Below are positions 31,506-43,500 of a stretch of 64,000 nucleotides of DNA, piece after piece. A program made the position numbers and the translations under genes. The notes below the pieces were generated by a model, which ran no database searches, was not told the DNA's origin, and saw only the letters and a program-made list of their open reading frames with translations. This DNA is from Pisaster brevispinus (taxonomy: Eukaryota > Echinodermata > Asteroidea > Forcipulatida > Asteriidae), in assembly GCA_023634235.1 (NCBI GenBank), contig JAMKCF010000002.1, forward strand, positions 10,484,091-10,548,090. Direction: 5' to 3'. Numbering within the stretch: position 1 is the stretch's first letter; every line of letters begins with the position of its first letter.

Positions 31506-34500
31506 CTACCAAAGAAGACATAGACAGAGATGTGTGGCCATTTTGAAGTCAAGGTTGTAGTCATCGGATTTCGAGTCCTGGAAAAGCACGGATTCCTTGC
31601 ATCTGTCGACAGCAAAGCGGTGGCAACCACAATGCTTTTAGAAACGTGGGACTGACTTATGACTTGCCATAGCAAGGGCAGGTCAAATATTAGTTTGGGA
31701 GGTTTTTTACTTTACAGAAATAACGACATTTATAAGGGGTAGTGGGGAACATTATTACAATTAGTAAGAATAAAAATATCAAAATCAGTTTACGTTCTTT
31801 TGTACACTTAAACAATCACCACATAAAAATCAAGTATCATACAAGACTTTTGTTTCAGGGTTCAGTTTCCGTTAATAATAGAAATTCAAAGGACAGTAAC
31901 AGAACTGTTTTTGTTGATACACAAATTATCAAAAGCCTGTTTTTATCTAACATGTCTAAGATGGCCCATAAATGAACAAAACAAAAAACATTCCCTTGGT
32001 TTGTTGCAACAACAGGATATGACAGTTTTGCAGATAATAATCAGTTAGATCTTCCAATTTTGAGACTTTTGGGGACTCCAGGTGGCAGCAGACTAACCAG
32101 GTATATCGGAACTATGTTTTTGGTACGAGGTCTACTGCGGTTGACGTGTGGGCACACCTGTACATTTCAATGTGTAGCATGCACCATGCGTACACTATTG
32201 GTGTTACGCCAAGTTTGCCCTGAACAAAGAGGGACAAATGTCTCCCTTTTACAGACGTGACATTTGGTCCTCGGAGAAAAGTAGGACAATTTTATTAAGG
32301 ATAAGGGCTGACCTACATGTACCAGTGTTGGCTTCTATAGACATTTCTATTAATTCACATTTTTTGTGATTTGTACCAAGGCAAAAAAAAATCGTAAATC
32401 AAAGTAAGAAGAGTATCATGCCTGCTTTTATTGTGTATTCCCTAATCTCAGAGCTTGGTTGTTTTGTTGGATAAGCGAGGATTACGTGGGATCAATAGGC
32501 TGCCACCATTATTTGCCCATGTTTTGGGCACATGGGATATAAGTCCGAGATTTGAGCATGCCGATTACCCGCCATGGCTAATGGTGAACACAAACCACAT
32601 TTTCTCTAAAAATCCGGGTGCCTTTGTCATCTTTAATTGGTTAAGTCATGGTTTCAACTTTAAAAAAAAAAGAAAGTTATTCGAGCAATTCCGTAAAATA
32701 TTTCCGTGAGCAACGGGAAAATTTCTCAACCCCCGACAGAAATTGGTTAAATACACCAAATACACATCTAATAGCGACGAGATTTTGATATAACCATTGT
32801 TAGATCTCTTAATGGTGACCACGGTTTAAACAAAATATTTGTATAAAAAAAATCTTACCATTTCCTGTTGTTTCCTCTGCTTTTCCTTGAAGTGGCTACG
32901 ACGCTCCAAAAACTGACGAGCAAACTCGCTGCTCTCTCTAGACTCCCCAAGATACATCTTGACGTAGTCGTGGACTTCGTATGGTGATTCAACCTCTTGT
33001 AGGAATGATATGAATGTGGGGACTAGGATAGAGGTGGAGGGTAGCGAGAGAAATCAGTCAGAATTATGCACTCAGTTTAGTGAAATGTGCGCGTGCTGCA
33101 CGCCATTCTCATGCAAAACGCATGACTGTGTGTTCCAAATCACCCGTAAGGATGGCCGACTTTTGACATATTGCAACCTATCTACAGGGCTGACATACAT
33201 ACATGTGTGGTATAGGTTTTTATAGACTTTATGGCTTTTTAACAACAATTTTGCTGATTTCCCGGGGAAATTTAAGTCAATTTTGGGGGGGGGGGGTGAA
33301 CAAAGAAAAGTTTACTGGATTTGAACCTGCAACCCCTGGGTTCACGTGTCGGTGCTCCGCCAACTGAGCTATCTAGTCCTATTTTGTCAATATCTTTGTT
33401 CGGGGGTGCCAGTCAGAAGCCATTCAACCTTAAATCGTTGTAGCCAGGGATCACATTCAAGTTTGCGATACAACCTGGGAAGTGGCAGTACAGGGATCAC
33501 CTTCAGAGGATGCGGCTGGTCAATATTTCTCTGTTCACCCCAGAAGTGTAAATTGTTAAAAGAACCGTAATTTGTGGAGTCTTCCAAGGTTTTTTTATCG
33601 TCGTCTTTTACAATACAGTCGACTCTCGTTAATATGAGGTATTTCACCGGTCCCGAACTGTCCCATGCGTGTTTCTATGTCTTAAAAAACAGAAGATACG
33701 AGCACGGTCGTAACGAGAACACGGATAATACGAGGTATTTTTGCGGCCCCGTGATGACAAAATGTGTTGTTTTTCATACTTTTATAGCGAGATCGGAAAA
33801 ATATTGTTGCGTAAAAGCTTACCCATTCAGTCAGCAAAGTTTCTGAAATAAAATGCTCGTTGCCAAACTATTTATCGGATCGGACCGGCTACACGGTTCC
33901 GTCCGATCCGAAAATCAGAAACATTACGCTGGTAACTTATGCTTGAAATACTACTTCGCCTACACGCTTAGCGGCTACCAGCGAAAACAACGTTCAGCTT
34001 AGGAGCTACGCAGTATCGAATCTGTCACATCATGGTCACATGAACGGCAAGTTTGACATGACTTTGCTATGATTTTTACTTTGAGTTATACAAAATATTA
34101 AATTTCTATGATCATAGTCAACAAAATTGCATTTATCATTGATATTTTTGTGTACAAGATGCTCGTAAGAACTGTACTAGGAAGTCAACAGCTCTGTTCT
34201 AGCCTAGACACGTGTGTAGTGCATGCACTATGACGACGTGTGTATACAGTACATATACGTACATGTACGTGTAAATAGTGCGCTGTGTTTAAGACGAGGT
34301 TCGGATAATACGAGGAAAACGGGCCAGTCCGGCGAACCTCATATTAACGAGAGTCGACTGTACAATAATTTCAGACACAACTATTTTTCTGAAGGATTGG
34401 TCCTAGAATGACCTTTATAAATCAGTGACCTTACATTGAAACTAACACATTTTTTGTACTTTTGAATAATTAATTATTGTGTTCCGTTAAATAATTGAGT

Positions 34501-37500
34501 TGTTGAACTTACTGTCCACCGAGGTGGCAAGTCCCTGCAGCATGAACTCACACCACTTGGTGAACTCATCTGATGCAGAGTTACTCTGAAACAACTTGCG
34601 GACATTCTCCTGCGATAGGTGTAAAAACAAACATAGAGAGGTACAATATACAAGAATCAGACAGTATTGACACCTCTTACACCACTGTCACACCTGCCTA
34701 TTTTCTGCCACGCTCGAATACATGTACCTACCAACACTGAAAAGTGAAACACCTTGGTTAAGTCGATCCGCAAGTCACTCGGACAGACCTTGCAAAAAAG
34801 CAAACTAAATCACACCTTCTTGATCTTGTTACACATAGAAATTGCTGCAAACATTTCTTGCAAAAATTAAGTTTTGTTGTTGTTGTTGCTGTTTTTTGTA
34901 TTTTTTGGAGGGTGTCTTTTCACCCATCTTGCTTTTTAAACAAATTCAAGTTTGTGATTGGCTTGTTCGGTGGGCTGAGATCCTACCTCTTCCTTGGCCA
35001 CTCTAGATTTAGAGTTAGAGTTGCTCGATTGCTGTCGCTGCAACGGCGTGGACTGTACGGCACTGCGGAGTGACGGAAAGTTGGCGTTTGTGCTGCTGCA
35101 AAGATGGAAAACAAGAAGACAGTTCATACAAGGCCATTCAAAGTCAAGTTCTACAAGGAACAGTGTGGAAGATGATCAGAGGTAATGGCATTACTAGGTT
35201 TTTACGGTGTTTTCAAGTAAAATTAAATCCAAGCTAAATGGCGCTAGCACACTCACAGAGTTAGATTATATTAGTTTATATAAAACCCAAGCAGACCCTT
35301 GTCAATTGATTGGAGGATTGCTGGTCATGTTAATCCATTATTCAAACCACTACATGGCCTACGCCATTAACTGCAAGATCAAAAAGGTTTGGCAATTATA
35401 CAAGTGAATCATGCAGTTTTCAAAATTCTAAACATAAATTGAGTGCCAGTTGTAGTGACTCATTTTGATTTCCTGCCAGTCCGCGTTGAGTGAGTGATGG
35501 TGGGTGCCAACTAGCTTAGACTCCAACACTGGATGTATACATAGCAGGGATATGGAAGCAGATGGATGTAGTTTATAATGATGCAATTTTAAAAAATTCC
35601 AAACCAGTCCCTAGTCCCGAACAAGCCCATTTAGGAAGCTGACTTTGTATAATGTTGTACTACAGACAACATTTGCCTACCTATCTTTAAGGTCCGAACC
35701 CTGGGTGTTGGGTTTACCAAAGAGTGGAGGATTTTGGAGGATACCGAGCCAAAGACACTTGGGAGTAAGATCTTAAAAGCATTGTTCGTTCTTACTTTTG
35801 AGCCTTGAGTCCAGCACTGTTGTTAGCCACAGCGTCATCCCAGAATCCTGTTGGCTGGGCGGTAGATTTGGGCTTAGGCTCACCCCAAACACTAGTGCCA
35901 TCACTACCCCAATTCAAAGCTGCGTTGGTGTTAGTGCCTCCCCATACAGCGGCCGTCCCAAGGGACATCGACTGGAAGAGAGAGAGAGAGAAAGAAAAAA
36001 AGACTACTCGTTAACAAATAGTAATGGTGTACATCTTGCTCCCTGGGAAGAGAGCCAATGCTTACAGAGCGTCAGGGCGTGCTCTAGGTGCAGAAGAATG
36101 TTCCAGTAGGCATCTGCCCATGATCCAGTAGACCCCCAGAATGAGATATTGTGCCTGACTTTGGGAACAATCCAACGTTGAGTGTCTACACACACTAGAG
36201 TTTCGAAATGAAACGTTCCGGCGGTCCAGTGTCCTTGTATGCCTCCTGGGATTCCTGTGGGAATTCTTGAAGGAGGCAGCCTAGGATGGAATTTTGTTGA
36301 TCAAGGAATCAACCCAGGGTAAACTTTCAATGCTATTTTGCCAGGTGTCAATAGGGTACTTGGAATTATTGGAGATTTTTGAACCGATATTTTTGGCAGA
36401 GTACACAATTTTTTTACAAACAGACTGTTCAAAACAGTACCACGGTATCATCAAGCGTAACTATTTCACCCCAGGACAGAGAAACACAGCCACTAAATCC
36501 AGCTCAGGCTCCAGCAGTTAGTACCGACGCAAAACTTGACTGGGCAGTGAGTTTCCCTGAAGCCAGAAACAGAGAAAGAAAGTACGAGAGATTGGCTTAC
36601 CACTGGAGTTTTACTTGTGGTTTGTTGTTTATTTCTCTCAATCAGCTGCCTCTCTTGCTCATCCTGAATCTCACGCAGTGACTTAGCAGGAGGGGCACTC
36701 CCCTTTATCCTAGTGGGTAAATTTAAAAAAATGTTTTTAAAAAAACTACCGTTAAAAAGAATGATTGAATGTCCTTGTATGCAAACATTTGGGGGGACTT
36801 TGGTTTCCCACTTACATAGCTTTCCAGGTAGGTTCATAGATTGGTAAATACTCCACAAATTAATGACCGTACAAACATACTTGTTGAGAAGCACTGCGGC
36901 TGTTGATAGTATAAACTATTTTGAGAAAGGGTTTCCTTAAAAGTAAAATGGTTTGGAAACATTTTTCACCCAAAAGCATTTTTCAACCCCCCAAAACATA
37001 CACAGAAAATTATCATTAAAAATGGGAAAGTTAGGGAGGGGAGAAAGAAGCTTGACACTAGTCCTCTCTGCCGAAAAACCTAAAGGATGTTGAGGATGTT
37101 CGAAAAAATTCAAAAAACCTTACCCTTGGTTTGCATTCCCCCAACCTGCTGGCCTGGCCTGTTGCTGCTGCTGCTGTTGTTGCTGCTGCTGCTGCTGCTG
37201 CAATATCTGAGCCTGAAGCTGTCGTTGCCGTTGCTTCTGCTCAAAACGAAATTTTAAAAAAAGGTCTTCTGTTGAGGGCCATTGTTTAGAGTCATCTTGG
37301 AGAAATTTCAAAAAGTGTTGCCTAGAAAGTTTGAATCACGCGGTGTGAAAAATGAACAAAATTAAAGGATGAACTTTTGTGACTCTTACTTTTGATATGA
37401 CGATATGCTTTGCAGCTAACAGATGGAGCGAGACCCTGACCCATGGTCAACGTGAACCCAGTAGAATGGAAAGCACTTTATTGCTCCACATCTCATGTTT

Positions 37501-40500
37501 TGCTAACAATCGTTGCCATTTTCACAAGAGACATATCACTTGAAATACAACTTTTTTTCCCACAATATTAGTAATGTCAATATTGAGAAAGTATTCACTG
37601 TTTGAAACATCTTGGTTGCTTAATAACAGCAATGTCATTAGGCCAAAATTAGTTGAGACTGGAATTTGTTGTTTTCACTAAGTGACAGATTGTAGCCTTG
37701 TGCACAAGTTACTGCATGTGACACAACATGGCATTGCACGTTTTTTAGTTTACACTAGAAACAACAGTGGATGATATTAAATGAACAGAAAGTAGGAGAG
37801 TTGACCTTGTACTGTGTAGACGCATTCCCCACATGATATCTTTTGTACTGCAGAGCGTCATTCAAAACCATTGGGAATATGTTTATTGAATGGTCACACA
37901 GTAGGACGCTTATAAAGGCAGCATGTAAAATGATAGAACACAGTGAGGACCAAACACTGAACCCTGAGGCACACCACCCAATGGACTGAGTGATGAACCC
38001 TGCGGTACCACTTACTTCATCTCTATCTCTATCTCTCTGTTCTTGCTGTATCTGTTGGATCTGCGTTAAAGTTGGAGTGCTTGTTGATGACGATGTAGAA
38101 GCATTCGGCTGAGCCCACATAGCAGTGCTTGGAAGCTGTCATGAAAAAGACGGACGTTGTAGATGTTCCATCAAAACAATCCAACTGGGAGCGTACCCCA
38201 TTTGTAAATACTTTTGTAAAAGCTTAAAACTTTGAGGGACCACATCAGTCTGAAGTACCTCGAAACCCTTTAGGACTAAAGCATCCAAGTACATGCTGGT
38301 TTTTAAAATTTTATATAAGTTTGTTTGTTTGTTTGGTTTAGTTCCATCTGCACAACAAACTTGAAAATACATGAAATTACAACAGTTAAAAATGTTAGGT
38401 TACATGTGGAGGTAACATCCAGAGGTAGTATAATCCTCCTGTAGTGGAGTACCCAGACTGCGAATGGCTCAGGAGACCTATGTAACTAAGAGAGGTTTGT
38501 GGTAACACCATGTGAAAATCTCTTTTGAGTAGTGTTGGTTCTGAAAAGAACGACCCCAACGTTAAAAACTCAACGTTTCGATCAGTATGCTCTGATCGTC
38601 TTTAGGAGACCTATGTAAACAACTACTGTAACTCTGGCTTCTCGAGCACAATGGCGGAGCTCAAAAACATCAAACCACGACACATGGCATGTTGTGGCCA
38701 AGTGGTCTAGTGCAGTTCTGTTGGCAGAATCATCGGGGTGTGGGTTCGATTCACGGTCATGGCACTTACGTCCTTGAGCAACGCACTCCACTATAGTTGA
38801 TTCACTTCACCCAGGTGTACAAATGGGAACCTGAGAGATAGTATTGTGTTGGATGAACCCCTTTGTGCAAAGTCAAGCAGCTTGGGGCCGTATACTCCCC
38901 AGGAAGTTGAGAAAGCTTCAGGAATGGTCTAGGTCTGCCTTACAAACAGGGATTATTATGTTGTAAAGCACTTGATATGTGCGCTACAACATAAGATTAA
39001 AGTATTTTTATGAAGAAATCCTACTTTTGACTGTTGCTGCTGTTGTTGCAGTCTCCTCAGAGCGTCCTGCTGCTGCTGTTGTCTGTAGAACAATCAAAAA
39101 TAATATCATGCAGTTCTCTCATAACAATTACAAAAACTTCAAAGGGATTGGACAAAACCTCCAAAACTGAGCAGCAGATTTAGCGACTGAGCTTTCTAGA
39201 ATCCCACAAAGAAAAAGCCTCTGGTAAGTGTTTGAAACTGAAAAAATTATTACGCTTTCAAAACAAAACACCAGACACTGTTTGCAGTCTCTTATGCAGG
39301 CCTGGGCACTATTTCACAGAGCTGCTTAAGCAGACAATATTGCTTAAACAATTTTTGCTTAGCAGATATGAGCAGAATACCAGTTTACCTGGTAACCTTA
39401 TTCTGGTAAGCATAATTTTGTTGTGCTTAGCTATTTTGTTGTGCTTAAGCAGCTCTATGAAATTGGGCCCTGATGCTTCATTTTTGAAAGGGTAAGGGCA
39501 CCAAGGCATGTCCTCATTGGTAAAGGGCACCTCTCAGCCTCGCTACCATGGGCAGCGCGCCGTATCGATACCTCTCGTCACTAACCCCTGGTAGGGATGT
39601 ACTGAGAAGCAATTCTGATTGGCCCCCAAGGGTGACTTCTATGCTTGTTAAAAACTTCCGAGCGCTTGTGTGGCGCTTGTAGGACGCTTAGTACGCGCGT
39701 GTGAAAATGCAAGTATTTTGACGCGATTCCATTTGAAATGAATCATGTTTTGTATGACATATCACAAGTTCAAAGAAGAATGACAGGATACCAGTTTTTC
39801 TTTGACTTGATGCCTCTTTTACGCGTTACCATACTTGAGAGGGCACGTTGAATAAATCGGCCACAGGCCTAAATAAAATGTGCTAGATTCTAGCACATTT
39901 TAATGAACCAATTCCAAGGGTTATGATCGAGCAAGGCATGCTGGGAAAAAATGGTGCGGCGAGATCGATCACCCCTGGGAACGAGGTTGGGCACCTCTAG
40001 GAAGAAAGTGTAAAATTCTATAGGAATATTTCAAGGGGCAGCGAGGCAATGATCAAGGGCTGCCCTCGTTGCCTCTATGAAGTATCAGGCCTGCTTATAT
40101 AACTATTAAAACAAAACTTGCCCCTACCCATATGACATAACCATACTGGATGTGGTCTGAGGAATACAAATTCAGCAGTCACTTGTGACCAACAAAGGCA
40201 ATGTACCAGACATCATTCAAATCTAACTCGCAAATGGCTTTATCGTAAAATATGAAGTACGCTGACCAGCAGTATGTGACTCGTAGGCCTGAAAATGCCT
40301 GTGTAGTAAAGATGGTGAGCAAATGTCAGTTCTGGTAATGAAACCAAGGATGCCTCATAAAAAGTAAATTTAATCACTGTGACTTGCAAGCATGAGAAAA
40401 ACGTGTAAATGGTGCTTGCTATGTGAGCCAAAATCACTGGGGTTAACCCCTACTTTTCCTCGATAAGTGTTCCGGGTTCTGTTGCACTACCAATCCTAAT

Positions 40501-43500
40501 ACATGTTAACTATGGCTTAATGTTCCACCCGAAGGGCAAAGCAATTACAGTAAAGTATCTTGCTCAAGGACACAAGTGCCATGACCGGGACTCGAACCCA
40601 CACTCTGCTGATCAGAAACACCAAAGCTTGTGTGTGGTGCTGTTAACTGCTCGACCATGACACACCATAATGATTTGAGGGGAAAAAACAGATAGAGTAA
40701 ACCCACGCATTTAGGTAGGGACTGAAAACCCAACCCACATGTAATAGTCTGGTCTGGGATTCGAACCGCGGTCACAGAGATGAATGGTAGGGAAGAAGTT
40801 AACCCAAATATCTCAGGAATCATCTTACCTCATAATATCCTGGTGTCGCTGCCTCTCTGTCTCTTTCTGATTGTCCTCTTCCCTCCTGACCCTCTCCTGC
40901 TCATCCCTCACTCGCCTTGACGCCTCCTCCTGTGCCCTCCTTGCGACATCCTCTTGGGCTCTTCTCTCTGCTTCTTCCTGGGCGCGCCGGGTAGCCTCCC
41001 GTCTCACAACGTCTTCCTGGACTTTCCTCGCTGCCGCTTCTTCCTGTCGCCGCAGTTCATCTTTTCGCTGCTGCTGTTGCTGCTGTTCAAGTCGTAACTG
41101 CTCTTCCTTTTTTTTGCGCCTTCTCTCGTCCTCCAGGCGGAGTTCCTCCAGCCTGCGAATTTCTTCCTGACGCCTAATGTCTTCTTGTCTTCTACAAAAC
41201 AATTATTACAAAATGTTCATACATTTTTTGAAAGATAAAGTCAAACTGACCTAGCACTGACTCTTGGACCCCAAATAGTTAGAGTGTGAAGTTAATTTCA
41301 ACATTTGTAAGGAACAATAATAATACAAGGTCTTGATTCAGGGTAACATCATCTGCAATACCACAATATTACCCAAGTTATCCTTTGAGTAGCCAATGTT
41401 GTTTTTAAATTAAAAGAAAGGGAACTCCATAGAGAAAATGAGTCCAACGTTTCTTCTGGTCGGTAACACCATTCTGCATTGAAGTGGTATCTCGCACAAA
41501 ACCGCTCAGTGCAGCATCATATCTCCATGTCCGTTGACTTTGTGCGATATCCGGGGTATTGTAAGCAAGATATCAACATTCTCAAACACAAACATACACT
41601 ATTAAGGAGATACAACACTATTGCACTGAGTTAATGTTCATGCTACTAAATGGAATGTCCGCGTGAATACACACATCAACTGACCGCAAGAAAAAAAAAG
41701 GAAGCTCCGAATTTGTTCTTGGCATTTAGAAACGTCAACCTCAAGCCTCAAGGAACTAAAAATAGTAATCTTGCGGGTAAACCATGTGTAAATCTTCTTT
41801 GAGAGGAGTGTTGGCTATTAAAATGAGCAGGTGTGGTTTCAACGTTTCGAACAGTATAGTCTGCTCTTCTTCAGGAGAATGCGTGTGGTGAATGCATCTA
41901 CACATTACACAGTCAACCCTTGTAGTGTCTTGTATCTCCTGAAGACGAGCAGAGTATATTGTTTGAAACGTCAAGACTGCATCGGGTCTTTTCAGAGCAC
42001 CCACTCATCCAAAAGGAGATTAACACATGGTTGTACCCGCAAGTTGACTATTCATAGGTACTTCTTATTTTCCTAACCATGCAAAGCTACAAACACCACA
42101 TATGAGCCACTTTGGAAACATTTGGCGTGTATACACGTCGGATGACGTCAAGTGGATATTAAACATGCAAACAAATACTCAGCACTTGGCAAATTCTACA
42201 CACACAAAAAAAACCTCTAACCTGATTTCCTCTTGCCTCTTGAGCTCTTCCTGTCTCTTGAGCTCAATCTCCTGCTGTCTCCTCATCTCTTCCTCTTGTT
42301 GTTCTCGTCTCCGTCTGTCCTCTTGCTCTCTCAGCTCCTTCTGGCGATCTTCCTCGCGTCGCCTTGCTGCCTGCCTCTCTTTCACTCTTTCCCTCCTTAT
42401 CTGCAATGTGTCAATAAATGGATCGAGATCAAATTTGGCGCAGGGGGACCAGTTTCTCATCAATATAAGAGAGATTTCACAAGTCTACGGATACGTATAC
42501 GAAAACATTTACATCAGTAATTTTTGTGTTCATGTGAAGTGTACAATGTGAAAATCAGCGACAAAAATGCTATTTAAACTTCAGGCATGATACTTGGTCC
42601 TTGGAAAAAACTAGCACTGTTTCATCAAGTACAAGGGATGATCTACATGTACACATAGTGTAGGCTTCAATACACTTTTCAGGAAATTCAGTCAACATTT
42701 TTCTGTTTTTTCCGAGAGCAAACAAATTGGAAATTAGACTAAAGTAGGAGGGATATCATGCCCGAAATTTCTAACTCAATCTTCACAATTTTTTCTTGAA
42801 AATTGCAGTATTTTTCTTGGGAGGGTTGATTGATAGTTGACAGGTGTGAGGACTATTTCCTTACCTCTTCCATTGCATCCTTGGCCATAGACGGATGCCA
42901 GAAACCAATGTCCCAATCATCTGACGGGAAAAAAAACCAAAAATTTTTAAAGATATTTTTAATGGAACAAAGATATTTTTAACGTAGTGATATTCATGAG
43001 TGGGAATAAAAGAGTGGTGACCCAGTCTTTAACGGCAAATTAAAAACCTTGAAGGGTTGAGGCTGTGTGATAAAGGACCTCGCCTTCAGCTCAGTCTTTT
43101 ATCGCACGGTTTCGATACAACCTGGGAAGCAGCGACCAGGGGATCAACTTCGGAGGATACAATATTTTTTGAGTGCATTACACAACACACAGGACCCATG
43201 GCTTGAAATCCCATCCAAAAGATGAAGCAATAATGGTCAAGTGTCTTGCTTAAGGAAACAAGTGTCAAGACCGGAATCGAACCCACACTCTGCTAATCAG
43301 AAACACCAGAGTTCGAGTTCATGTGCAGTAGACTGCTCAACCCAACAGTATGTCAACTATTCAAGGTTCACTTGCTCCTCTTGGCTAGATAAATTATATC
43401 ATTTTCTGAATAAGTGGTATGGCACTTTGGGAGCTCCGTAACTTAGCTCCTCAATATTTTAGCTGTTGTATTACAAACCTGATTTACTGGTTGGTGGCCC

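Noticed and set aside
33298..33380. Functional tRNA gene
   Set aside because: A and B boxes are present, but the T-stem has mismatches, there is no 7-bp acceptor stem, and it shares a tail with another SINE.
41756..42004. 82-codon minus-strand frame
   Set aside because: It crosses two inverted Penelope-like terminal repeats and has no protein-family features.
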